The notes under the pieces are model-generated. The model saw nothing but the letters and a program-made list of their open reading frames with translations, did not search any database and had not been told where the DNA came from. A stretch of DNA of 64,000 nt from NCBI GenBank assembly GCA_011109175.1, contig RDEW01000015.1, forward strand, positions 1,026,882-1,090,881. The letters are read 5' to 3'. Source of the stretch: Dicyema japonicum (taxonomy: Eukaryota > Dicyemida > Rhombozoa > Dicyemidae). The position numbers and the translations under genes are program-made. Below, one piece after another: positions 1 through 11,274 of the stretch. The first letter of the stretch is position 1, and each line of letters begins with the position of its first letter.

Positions 1-2
1 AT

Positions 3-515
3 GGCAAGGAATTTGTAAATGAAAAAATGTTCGAGTTATGCTCAACATATGGTATAAAACACGTCAGGGGGTGTCCTAGGTGTACATGGGTGCAGGGACA
101 AGTAGAGCGTCTGAATCAGACATTGAAATTTATCATTTCTTCAAAAAATTTGAATTCCAAGTGGATAGACATAATTGAAGAAATTACAAGTTCCTATAAT
201 TCTGTCCAGCATTCAACAACTTTGCACGCTCCTTTTAAACTGATGTTCGGAGCTTCTGCCAATGAAACCATAAATAATCAATACTCAGAAGAGGAAATGA
301 ATGAAATATTCAAGCAAATTGATTCATGGAATGAAGAAACACAAACTGAAGCAACTGAATATCTTGCATGGTTTTGGTCATCAAATGAAACTTCGAGAAC
401 AAAAGCAATTTTAAATTCAAACAATGCTGAAAGAAAAATGTTAACAAAAAAATGTGGAAGAATGATATTTATATTTTTAACATCGGTGATCGAGCTGTTA
501 GAAGGGTCATTTTGA
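3..515 (+). pseudogene. Integrase-core fragment (KRBA2-like / Ty3-type)
   Basis: The open frame entering from the left edge reads GKEFVNEKMFELCSTYGIKH and continues with RGCPRCTWVQGQVERLNQTL. This is the C-terminal half of a retroviral-type DDE integrase core, with the last acidic residue in GQVERLNQ. The wording is close to KRAB-A-domain protein 2-like integrases, which are domesticated or free-living Ty3-type elements. The catalytic domain starts outside the window, and the frame ends soon after the core with no recognisable C-terminal domain. I read it as a fragment of an LTR or Ginger-like element. Which class is uncertain; the integrase identity is clear. Confidence 0.75.
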
Positions 516-984
516 TAATAATAAAAAACACGAAAAATGGCTTAAACGAAACACATTGATCCATTCATATATGTTAAAGGAGTATCTGCCACAGAATGAT
601 TGATCTAGAGGAAGATGCAATTTGACAAGACACAGCAGTAATACACAATTTAAATTGAAATGGCAAAAATCACCAATGTTACTAAGAGAAAAAGTATCCA
701 TTAAGTCAGGGGTGTCGAACTCATTTCCCTTTGAGGGCCACATTGACAAGCTGATAGTCGGCTCGATATACTGGTTGTAGAGATGCTCCAATGCCGAGTT
801 GTAAGATCTTCTGTAATGTCCAAAAAGGACCTTCACGAAGTTTCTTTGGGAAGAAGATATCATATTATTTAATGCGTCCCGAAAATCATCAGGAAAAGTC
901 ATTTAGTAACGTTTTTCTGCTATTTGAAAGCGACGTCCTAGCTGCGTTGCGCGTCGTTGGCAGCGACGCTTGAAGTGATTGAAC
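516..984. repeat. Possible hAT (Charlie-like) terminal sequence in non-genic DNA
   Basis: At 707 the sequence CAGGGGTGTCGAACTCATTT, followed by GAGGGCCACATTG, closely resembles the terminal inverted repeat of hAT-Charlie type elements. No matching opposite end was found nearby, so the element is incomplete or its other end has diverged. The rest of this stretch has no recognisable gene. Confidence 0.35.
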
Positions 985-2535
985 AGCTAAGACGAAAACG
1001 TCAATGTCCCCCGGCAGATTATCGTTAATTCGTGCTCCCGGGAAATTTGCCAAGAACGACTGTCAGCGAAGGCGAAGTGCGGCGTTTGCGACGAGTAGCA
1101 GTGGAAATCTCGATTGCTTGCGGCCAGGTCACATCAAGGATCTCACGGTCGGAACTACTGTAAAAGTTGACTGCAACCTTATGAAATCAATTACAAAGCT
1201 GGTTATGTGTATTTTGAACAGATATATTCCTACTCACGCAAGGAAGTTTTTTTAGCGCACATCTACTGGCCTTCAACAAAGCCGAAGGTAAGATCCGCCC
1301 CATCGCGGTCGGAAACTATTTCAGAAGGCTGACTGCTAAAATTGCATGTAGCATTGTCTGTCCGAGAATATCTGAAGAATTTTCCCCCTCCAACTAGAAG
1401 TCAGTGTAAGGAACGGATGTGAGGCGGCGGTCCATGCTACGAGGTGCTTTTTTGGACAGAAAGACGGACAAAACCTACACATTAGGGTCAAGCTGAACAT
1501 CTATAATGCCTTCGATTGACTGCGGAGGGATCAAATTCTCGAAACTACAAGCTTCGAGCCCCGGAACTTATTCCACTCGTCTACCTCGCTTATGGAACCA
1601 ACTCTCCACTTGTTTTCGGAGACAGGATTATCTTTTCGGATACTGAAGTCCAACAAAAGAACCCACTTGGTTCATGTGGTTGAGTTTTTTAACTCGGTAC
1701 TACCTAAAATTACTGTAGTACCTAGGGAGCGGACATACTTTCTTGGGTTTTCACTTGAGAAAAAAAACTGCGGAGTTATTTACTAACAAAAGAGGATGTT
1801 TCTAAAGTTACGGAGAAACTCTCTTTACTCGATGCTCATGCAGCGTTTTTTTTGAAGGATAGCATCGGCTTGTCCAAACTCTCATACGCTCTCCGTGTTC
1901 TCCCTGGTTCAAGCATGTCACTGGATAGGACATTGAGAAAATCAGCCGAATCGCTTCTAAACATCTACTTTGACGTGCCGAGTTGGAATCAATGTAAGCT
2001 TCCTACACGCCTCGGAGGTACGAATCTCAGGTCGGCGCTGAAGATCGCTTTTTCAGCATATCTGTCGTCGCTCTCAAGTGGAAGTCTTTTGGTCCAAGAT
2101 ATCCTATGTTTTCCAACCGGACTTTTTTGGGAAAAATTCTTCGACGAAGCTCGTCGCGAATGGTGTGAAACTAGTTTTGATACGCCGAACGATCCTTCGA
2201 GGCAATAAGACTGGGATGAAATCTACTCCGAGAATATCTTCGACGTGCTATAGTCTGAGGCCAACCAGCATCGTCTTACATGCCTCGTATTCACCGTCAA
2301 CCATGGGTGCGGAGCATGGCTGGATGCATTCCGTGTTTCTCTCTGGGGACCTTTTTGGACGATAACTGTATTCGGGTTGGGATCGCACAGCGCCTGGGAG
2401 TTGATTTATTGGCCATCGTAAGAAAGACGTGGGGGAAGCGGTTTGGCTGAGGCGACGAATTGAGATTTTAGTTGTCCGCGGAAACGCTTACCCCTTAATT
2501 TCAGCAGCCGCTCTTTCCCGTTATTGTTAATAAAT
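985..2535 (+). pseudogene. RLE-type non-LTR retrotransposon copy (family A), decayed
   Basis: Joined across several frameshifts and stops, the translation gives an RT N-terminal region (LRPGHIKDLTVGT...LNRYIPTHARK), then LLAFNKAEGKIRPIAVGNYF and RRLTAKIACS. Palm, thumb and C-terminal pieces of the same family follow, ending near ILVVRGNAYPLISAAAL. The last 70 bases match, in inverse orientation, 3' ends at about 54,050 and 62,950, which fixes the family's 3' end. At least seven copies or pieces lie in the window. The C-terminal nuclease-like block is missing or badly eroded here. The RLE assignment rests on better copies (19,300; 47,300; 54,400). Confidence 0.7.
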
Positions 2536-2589
2536 TATCATTATTATCAACCCAAGAACAATAGTTAACTTAATTACTAAATTAATTAA

Positions 2590-3800
2590 GTGATTTCGAA
2601 GACCTCTATCAGATTTCTCATTTTTTCCTTGTGCTCTTTCTGAGATCCAACGCGACTTCTAGGTTGGCGGGGTGGTTTGGGGAATAGGAATTGGAAAGGG
2701 GTGATGTATACCCTTCTCATAAGACACATCGTGACTGTGTATTGTTGAGAGTTTCAATGCCTGCAAAGGGTTGCAGATCTCTTTCAATTTTGTCGGATGA
2801 GGTCTTCTAATGATGAAGGGATTTGTTTTTTTAGTTTCCCAAGATTACTATTAGTAGTGGCTGTTAAGGTCTGAATGTTGCGGATTCTTTGTTTGTTCGT
2901 TCAGGACAGATTGATTCCCTATGACGCACAGGCATAGCTGACAGATGACTCAATGAATTGTTTGTACAATAATTTCAATACTGGGAAAGGAGTCTTATGC
3001 CACGATAAATAGATTTGATTATTCCTAATTTTCTTTAGCAGCTTTCGGAGACGCTGTAGACATCAGAGGAAAGAGACTTGTGTGTGTCGAAGGTGATCCC
3101 CAAGATTTTTAGTTTCTTCGTGAAAGGTATTTTGGTCTGGTTGATAAATATATCCACGGTCATTTTTCCAAGTCGTTTGTCTGCGGTAAATTAGAATGAA
3201 GATGGTTTTCCAGTAGATATATAAGCCGGTAATAATTTAGTCAAATTTGAATTTTGTGAAGGTATTCTTGTAGTTTTTCTGATGCCTTTAGGAGATCTTG
3301 ATCAGGGGATCCGACTAATAGGTCATCAGCCTATTATAGGAGGAAATCGTCTTTATAATATAGTTGTGGTAAATCGGACATGTATAAGTTAAATAAAGCG
3401 GGCTATAAAAAGGAACCTAATGGGACACCATCTTGAAACTGATTTGGTCCTCTTCCATTGATGAAGTTAGCAAGCCAGAGTTTTATATTGGGTTGACGGA
3501 AAGGCCAAACAATTTCAGGGTTACGATTTTCCTAGAGACAGAGTCGAAGGCATTTTGTAAATCGATCGAGCAAATGACGGTTTTGAGGTGGCTAGGATTT
3601 GTGTTAAAGCCTTCAAGGGTAAATTGGTTGAAGGAAGTGAGGTGGATAGAATCGCACAACCCCTTCTGCATCCATGTTGTGAGGATGAAAAAGGAAAGGA
3701 CTAAGAATCAATTTTCCAATTATAAGATTAAAAATCAATATTCCAATAATTTTGAGTCCATAGTAAAGAGATTGGTCGAAATGATGCAGGATTGTCCTTA
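2590..3800 (-). pseudogene. Jockey-like non-LTR retrotransposon copy (family C), decayed
   Basis: On the minus strand the RT palm is readable. Motif A appears as VICSIDLQNAFDSVSRKIV (about 3,580-3,520). A GVP...FNLYMSD stretch follows, then a damaged YADD-like motif near 3,330, then the thumb with YKQFIESSVSYA near 2,960. Many stops and frameshifts separate the blocks. It lies head-to-head with the next Jockey copy. Confidence 0.7.
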
Positions 3801-3929
3801 GGCTTCCCAGGATAAAGGATTGGACATATATAGGACGTTTCCAGATAGTTAGAATTGTATTCATGTTTATTGAATAGTTGAAATCAATAAATAATATATC
3901 CGACATAAAATTAGCGTGCGTCATGTGGT

Positions 3930-6775
3930 TCGCCTAGTCTTGTGGAGTCAGGTACAAACCAAAAGTGTATCCAAAAAGAACCATTTGTCAACGACCACCC
4001 AGAGGAGTTCCCCCTGGACGGCACTTCCTACACATCCGTGCACTTTTCTTAAGGAAAATCGTCATTTCAGGAAATGTTGAAATGAATCTGGAACCAAAGG
4101 CATTAAAGATACTTAGACTGAACATTAACGGATTTAGAGGCAAGGCATCCTAAGTGAGAATATATTTGGAGAGGAATAAAAGTGATATCTGCCTTCTTCC
4201 AAAAACCAAGCTTTCTGGGAATTCCACTATTCCTAAATTTACCGGTTTCTATGAATCGAGAGTCGATCGACAATCGGTCCGAGGTAGAGGACTATTGACC
4301 CTCGTCAGGAGAGGCATTGTGTTTGATAAACACTCCTCAATTTTCAGGAATCTGATAGAAGACGCAAACACAGAAGTCATTGGGATTTCTGTACAGACCT
4401 CTCTCGGAGCTATTATTATCGCCAACGTCTATGTTCCCCATCCAGGTTCCTGTACAAAAGGATTTTCTATGGATTTGTCTGCCCTAGATATGATAGAAAA
4501 CTTGTTGGTGTCCGGAGATTTTAATACCAAGTACCCTTCGTGGTATGAGAAATAACCTCCAGACACGAGGGGGTTTTACATTATTTCCAAATTACAAAAT
4601 CTGTCCATCATGAACGACTCAACCAGGAATACACGAATTCCGTATACTAACAAGGATTCAGTTACATCACCGGATATTATGTTATGTTCACCACGACTTG
4701 CTCCGATTATATGCTGGTCTGTAAACTATGACTTACGAAGCGACCATAATCCCATTCTGATCAAAATCAATTATAAGCCAATGCCGCGGTCAAAACACAT
4801 CATTTTTTATGACTATTTAATGCTGACTGGACAGGATTCAGAACGTGGATTCGGCCCATTGAATTTCCATCCGATTAATTTCAACTCAATTGATAGAGCC
4901 GTCTATCACTTTAATAAAGTGATTCTGGAAGGGAGAAAACTTTTTGTCAGAAAAGGATTCCTAAAACTCTCCAATAAGAAATATGATGCAAGCACAATCC
5001 AACTGATAAAAGAAAGGAATTGTCTCAAACGTAAAAAGCACCTAACAAAACATAATACTAACAGAATCCGTGCACTGAACATAAAGATCAACGAAAATAC
5101 GAAAATTCTTTAAAAACAAAACTGGGCCGAATTTCTAGTGCTATGAAAAAAATAGTTCACTTACCAAGATGTGGAGGATGCTGCGAAATGTCAAAGATGC
5201 TGAAAACAAAATCTAGGGAGACCGTGAAAAAGAGTGGACCTGAATAAATTTATCAATTGTGAGAATAAATCACAAACCATTAAAAAGGATACATTCCCCC
5301 ACAAAAAACCGAAACCGAAAAAGGCATACTACAATGTATTTTCTACCGGGAGATATCGCTTTGGAGATCCATCGAACAAAGAACACACATTCCTGTAGAC
5401 CGGACGGGATCCCGGTTATTCTGTTGAAAAAAATGGGCACAGTGAGCGTATCAGAACTAACATACATCTTCAACAACTCAATCAACTTCAACTGTTTTCC
5501 CGCTATATGGAAACTTTCGAATATTCATCCAATACTGAAGCCTGGGAATCCAAGGGAGGACCCTGCTTTTTACAGGCCTTTGTCGCTCTTGTGCGTCCAG
5601 ACAAGAATCCTAGAAAGGATGATTATGACACTCACACGACATTCCCTCTCAGATGCCAGTTTCAGCATGGTTTTAAAGAGGGACGATCAACTATCACACC
5701 TAAATACATTAATGAAGTTCATAACAGATGGCCTTAACAAAAGACCAGGACAGAAAAAGACGATTGTATGCTCAATTGATATCCAGAAGGCTTTTGACTC
5801 GGCTTCGAGGAAAATTATCACGCACATAATATATTCGTCAAACATTGACGCAAACCTGAAATTATGGTTGGAAAGTTTCTTGAGTGGTCGACGAGGACGA
5901 GTACACTATGGCAATCGATGCTCCGTATCGAGACTATTAGCAAATGGCGTTCTTTAAAGCTCCCCATTATTTCCCCTATTGTTCAACGTTATGATGGATG
6001 ACTTGCCACTCCCTCAGAGGACGATGACACATTATTGACGTATGCTGATTATATAGTCATTGCTTCGAGAGATGTGAGTATGTGGGATCAACGAGAAAAA
6101 TACAAGACAATATGAATAAAATAAGTTTATGGCTTTGGGAAAATCAATTGACTGCTAGCCCGGAGAAGTCGGTGTCGACCCTATTCACGACAAACAGAAG
6201 ACTAGGGAAAGTATCAATTGACGTCACACTGGATGGGAAGATTATCCCGCAAACAAATACCAGAAAATCCTGGAGTCACCTTGACACCTTCGTAACCTTT
6301 ACAAAACATGTCGAAAATATGTTATTGACTTGTACGAGGAAAATCAACTTCCTGAAAGCGTTCTTGGGAAACCTAAGAGACATAAAAGATCTGAGTGGTC
6401 TGGATGTCATATACAAACAGTTCATCGAGGCTACAATAGGATACGCATGTAATATCTGGGGATCTAACCTTTCTGCAACGAATTTGGACAAGATATGGAA
6501 CATTCAAGTGAAGGCAGCAAACCTACTAAGGAAATATTCCCGAGTGGAAATCATGCCTAGAAATCTAGAAAATATGATAGAGGCGACTGGAACAGTGCCT
6601 CTACGAAGGACTCGGGTATGCGGACCCCGTCAATTTCGGAAATGCGTAAGAACGCAGTCGGAACACCGAGAAAAGATGTGGAGACTGCTAAGGGAGGCTG
6701 GGATCACCTGAATTGTTTATTTTGATATGACGGTGGTTTTTTGGTTCAATAAAATTAAAAAAATAAATAAAATAT
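3930..6775 (+). pseudogene. Jockey-like non-LTR retrotransposon, near full-length but broken (family C)
   Basis: This is the longest Jockey-type copy. The 5' part gives FLRKIVISGNVEMNLEP and then the start of an APE-type endonuclease, LKILRLNINGFRG. The endonuclease continues over 4,154-4,555 (VSGDFNTKYPSW) and 4,610-4,800 (SPDIMLCSPRLAP...YDLRSDHNPI). The RT covers 5,340-5,960 with RPDGIPVILLKK, FYRPLSLLCVQTRILERMI and motif A VCSIDIQKAFDSASRKI. A frameshifted YAD lies at about 6,040. The thumb and C-terminus run 6,082-6,711, ending QSEHREKMWRLLREAGIT-stop. The 3' UTR ends in an A-rich tail near 6,775. About six frame breaks are visible, so it cannot encode an active protein. Confidence 0.85.
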
Positions 6776-6845
6776 TGTTAAATGTTAAATAAAACGTGTT
6801 TTGATAAAAAACTCCACATTTAAATATAAATTCCATCATTTAAAC

Positions 6846-6951
6846 CAGTGGTTCTCAACCTTTTTTTTAATCGCCCCTTATTTCAAAGTCAAAAAGTTAT
6901 AATAAAATAATTTTGATCAAAAATCTTTAAGATCACCATAATATGAATATA
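6846..6951. repeat. Solo hAT-type terminal end
   Basis: CAGTGGTTCTCAACC at 6,846-6,860 is a typical hAT terminal inverted repeat. It closely resembles the ends of the hAT element at 20,811-22,572 (CAGTGTTTCCCAACC). About 90 bases follow before the Tigger element begins. I could not find the opposite end on the far side of Tigger, so this is a fragment or solo end. Confidence 0.5.
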
Positions 6952-7195
6952 CAGTAGGACCCCGCCCCAATAGAAAAGTGCCCCAAATATAGAGAGTATA
7001 CTAAATTATTACATTTTTAACTTCTCTATTCGTATTTTTAAATAATTATTTTTACAATACAATGTTTTGCTTCATATTGCAAAAAGGAATCAATTTATTT
7101 ATGAAAAATAATCAGTTATTTTGTTCCCAATGGAATATTTGTTTTTTAGCATTTTTGAAATTTTAATCCTAAATTCATAGTATTCTTTAAGCCCT

Positions 7196-9644
7196 TCAAC
7201 AAATGTTAAATAATGAAGATTCAAGATTATTCATAATTTTTATTGTATCTTTTAAATATAGCCCATCCATCTCATTATTTCCATTATACAAAGCCTCATT
7301 GTCTTCTATTCCATTTATTTCAAGTTCTGTTAAATCTGAAATATGTTCATCAATTAATTCGGATTCTTTTTTTGAATTTGTTTCATGGACAAATGTTCTT
7401 TGCTCATTTATCTTTTTCCAACAATTCAATATTGTAGTTTTTGTTACACGAGTCCATGCTTCTCCCACAAATGCGACTACTTGTCTCATATTGATCTTCA
7501 ACAGGGCATCATAGTATTCATTAGCATCGTCAAGACATATCATTTCATAAAGAACATTCTTATAACATGATTTGAATGAGTTTATGATCCCCATATCTAA
7601 AGGTTGAAGAAGTGCTGTTGTGTTTTTAGGAAGTTTAAGAAGTGATAAGTTTGAATATTCCTGACATTTGTGACAACGTGCATTATCCATAATAATCAAA
7701 ATTTTCCTGTTTTTTTGAACCATTTCGAAGTTTATTTTTTGTATGTATCAAAAATATCCATCGTCATCCATGCATTTTTTGAAGCTGTATTATTATTATT
7801 ATAAGCAACTACATAGAATCATATAAACTATAATTCTATTCGTGCCGCGTCTGAACAATCCTCTTAATTAGCCTTTCCCATCTCCTCCTGTCCGATGCCA
7901 AGTGCCGCAGACTACTAAGGTCTTCACCGTCCTTTAGTTGTCTGGTTACTGATCTCAGGTCACCATTAAGGACTTCCGGAAGAGTTATTCTTGGACGACC
8001 TCTGAACTTCTCCCCTGACGTATCGAAGTATTCTTCCATGACGACGTTTGCTGGCGTGTCTTGTTCCAATCTGAGAATATGGCCAAACAATCTCCAGCGA
8101 GCCTTCATGATCATGGTGCTCAGAGGTCCGGAACCGCATCTTCTATATAAATTTTCACTCCCTACACGCATTGGCCACTTTAGTCCCAAGAGAGACCGAA
8201 GTTGCCTTCTGTGAAAGGAGTCAAGGTTTTGTTCGTCCGTTTTCGAAATTCCCCACGTCCCAGAGTTGTATGTTAGTATGGGCCTCACGAACGCCAACCT
8301 GAGTCGGAGTGATGGCCCGACCGAGCATTTTCTTATCCAACATTTCATAAGTTTTTGCATAGTAACCGTAGATAACAATTTTCTTCTTGCAATGTCTTCG
8401 GAGTCTCCGAGAAGAGAGCCAAGCTTTACGGTCTTCCTCCAACCTTCACTATTGCGTAGTTCCATCCGCTTAATTTCAACAATATCCGTTTTCTGAACAT
8501 TCAGTGATAGACACCATTTGGCCAAACAGCCTGATGCAACCTCCAAGAGACGTAAGAGTGCTTCTTTGTCAGTCGAGATAAAGTCAACATCATCGGCATA
8601 CACGATCTCCATAATATCATTGTTGTAATACTTCCGGAGGTCTTGCAGAGCCGATTCAAGGTATATAGCAAACAATACTGGGGAAAGGGAATCTCCTTGG
8701 GGTGTGCCCACTGTTGAAATAATTTCCCGTGACAAACATTTTCCAATACGCACTCGTAACCTCGTGTTTGATAAGAGTATCCGTATCAGAATAACCGAGT
8801 CTTTATCCAGGAAACTTTCAAGCACTTCAATGAGTTTTCCCCGACGGACAGTGTCGAAAGCTCTGGTCAGATCAATTCCAAGGATAGTCTTTGAGCTCCG
8901 AAGCTGTATATAGAACCTAAAATTAACCCAACACAATATACCCCATAATCTTCTGTATTTATGTTTTTAAGCATCTTGGGGATTTGAATTTCCCGATAAC
9001 AAGGGTTTTAATTTCTCGCCTTCACGGCTGCAGCATAAAAGAACTGAAACTCGGTCTTTACTTTTCGTTTTACCAAAACAATCATCATTTGAAAGAGACA
9101 AATGATCTACATGAATTTTTTTTAATAAAAAGAGAAGTTTCGTCGCAGTTAAAAATATCTTTTTTATCGTATTCCTCAAATAAACTGTCGTAATTGTTAA
9201 AAAACTCTTTAAGTTTTTTTTGTCGGATGAGTTTTTTTCACCCGAAATTACTTTGAATAGTAATTCATGTCGCTTTTTAAATCGATCAAGCCATCCATTT
9301 GATGCCTTGAAATCATTAAACTCAAATTTGGCAGCAATCTTTTTTGCAATATTTTTGAGGAGACATCCAGATACTGAAATCCCATCCTTTCTCAAATTGT
9401 TGAAGACTTCGAATACTAGTCGATCAATTTGAATAGAAAGGTCGGATTCAAACTTCTTGCATGATACTTCCTCAAAAAAATACTTCTTTGTTTAACGAAA
9501 TATTTTCCTTTCCAATTTCTTTTTAATTCAAGAAACAGTTCCTTTTCCAATCTTGTATAATCGACAAATTTTTTTTTCTGACATATTTTTATTTATTAAA
9601 GAAAATCTGTTGTTTCAAATTACGACTAAGCTTCGCAGGCATGC
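7196..9644 (-). pseudogene. Tigger transposase, interrupted
   Basis: The N-terminal part (about 9,640-8,942) contains a CENP-B-type helix-turn-helix: a divergent N-terminus, then VSGCLLKNIAKKIAAKF and NGWLDRFKKRHELLFK. A frameshifted LVIGKFKSPRCLK follows. A 25-nt GT-AG segment (8,917-8,941) removes cleanly and joins NINTEDYG to VLYTASKNAWMT across the RTE insertion, giving the usual Tigger YKANKxAWMT block. The DDE half (7,780-7,196) shows ILIIMDNARCHK, with the second catalytic Asp, and TTALLQPLDMGIINSFK. Its C-terminus has YNGNNEMDGLYLKDT and ends at a stop at 7,196. At least two frameshifts plus the insertion make it a pseudogene. The short intron would be like the host's own. Confidence 0.85.
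7791..8899 (-). mobile_element. 5'-truncated RTE-like LINE inserted in Tigger (family B)
   Basis: A 1,109-bp insert is flanked by a 10-bp duplication, GAAGCTGTAT (7,781-7,790 and 8,900-8,909). It carries an open RT frame on the minus strand. Motif A is TILGIDLTRAFDTVRRGKL, then GTPQGDSLSPVLFAIYLE, the catalytic EIVYADDVDFIS, and the thumb RPILTYNSGTW. The typical C-terminus follows: RWRLFGHILRLEQDTPANVV and GRPRITLPEVL. The 3' end is a TTATAATAATAATA tail at the left edge. The reading frame is continuous from 8,899 to 7,836, which is unusual here and suggests a fairly recent insertion. Endonuclease and RT N-terminus are missing. Confidence 0.9.
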
Positions 9645-9849
9645 TGACAATTATTTGAAAATTAATAAAGATAAAAATTAAATAATAGATTTTTAAATTT
9701 TCTAGAGAAAGTGCCCCAAAAAGCGGGGTTTTCATTTTGAATTTATGAACGAAAAATGTGAAAAAATGTAAAAGATCATTTATAATTATATTTATTTAAA
9801 AAATCGCCCCAAAATACAGAGGGTGCCCCGGGGGCGGGGTCCTACTGTA

Positions 9850-11270
9850 TGTTCATACAGTGCCATCCGCTTTGAGTGTTTATATGAACTTGCTCACAAA
9901 ACCATCCAAATTAGCACCGGGAGTAATATACACAACTCTATAGTGATGTATTAATGCTAATTCACTGGTAGATCGTGTTTATGTAGTTTCTCTACTTCGA
10001 ATAGGTTTAGGGAAGTTGTAAAGTTAGCATTATTTTTATTTTATCAAACACTAAATCATCTGAAATATTATTGTGCACCTCTGTTTTTTACATCACCAGT
10101 ATAAATGATATCTTTAGAATTCATCAGTTAAGTGTTTTAATGAATTCCCCCATAAATACAATAAAATAATGAATTTGCTCAAGGTAGGAAGCAAGTCATC
10201 TAGAAACGGAAGTGTGAGACATAAAAAATAAAAACAAGTCGGAAATTTTTTAAAGCAACTTCATTGCTTGTAGTGTAGTAGATGTTAAAAAAGTCTATTC
10301 TGAAAATGTACATTCAATTTTTGTATTTATGGTGAAAGGTCAGGAACAATCTACGCAACCAAGCCACGTCTATAATTGACCTCAGAGTCCGGAAATTCTG
10401 ATTTGGTGATAGATATTGCGCAATCTTATGCCTGACTTTGTTGGAATTCAATCAATCTTCCTCGATACAATTACATATTTTTGTTTTATTCTATTGTAAC
10501 ACTGGAAATTTTTCAATAAAAAGTGAAACATCGAATCAACTTGTAGTGCGGCTTCAAGTTAAATAGAATTTCAAATAATCTACAAAAAGCAATATATAAA
10601 ATTACAAACGTATCAATCGTCATAATCACTTATAAAATTAAATGAGCATCATTGACGATTTGCTATCTTATTTGAAACGCTTCTATCGACTTGCTAAGAA
10701 TTGATTTGTAAGATTGAATTCGTCATGATTAAAATTGCACATAACTATTTCTAGCATTTCAAACATTTGAAAGCTTCAGGAAGGTAATAACTGCAACCGG
10801 AAATAAAATTTAATTTCTATTTTTGCTACTTCTCTATGCATTTGATTTTCTTTAACCGATTCAATCAATAAACCCTAAAATCAATAAAAGCATCAAAATG
10901 CATCATAGCAACGCTACAATAACCAACAGCAAAAAAAGCCGAAGGAAATCATTTATTTAAATTAAAGTTAAAACCAAACCGAAACCTAAAAATAACAATA
11001 AATATTAATTTGATAAAATAGTAATCAGCGCACGCAGGACAAACCAGTAATAATAATACATTCGTGTTCAATATTATTTGCTAAGTGAAAAATATTCTAC
11101 TGAAAACTATTGTAAACTGATATATCCATAATTATACAAACATTCTCGTTCAAATTTGCTAAGGAAAATATCCAATTATTCTAATTATTGCTAATTCATA
11201 TTGCTAAGCATTTTTTTGCTAGATATATTAAATCTGGCTGCTTTAATCGAAATGCATACCAATGAAATTA
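9850..11270. other. AT-rich intergenic DNA without recognised features
   Basis: About 1.4 kb between Tigger and tra2. I saw no long open frame, no RT or transposase motifs, and no exon with the short-intron pattern of host genes on either strand. It may hold tra2 3' flank or diverged repeats. Confidence 0.5.
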
Positions 11271-11274
11271 TATC

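Larger units (their letters stand above)
6952..9847 (-). mobile_element. Tigger/pogo DNA transposon with TA duplication, nested insertion inside
   Basis: The left end reads CAGTAGGACCCCGCCCC and the right end is its exact reverse complement (GGGGCGGGGTCCTACTG). Both are flanked by TA (6,950-6,951 and 9,848-9,849), the target duplication of the Tc1/mariner superfamily. An inner GTGCCCC(A)AA is also shared by both ends. The transposase lies on the minus strand, as for Tigger/jerky proteins. It is interrupted by an RTE-like insertion (7,791-8,899) and is no longer functional. Total length is about 2.9 kb, or about 1.8 kb without the insert. Confidence 0.93.

Noticed and set aside
507-902. 131-codon minus-strand frame as a gene
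   Set aside because: It runs through the hAT-type terminal sequence at 707, has no family signature, and no flanking short-intron exons.
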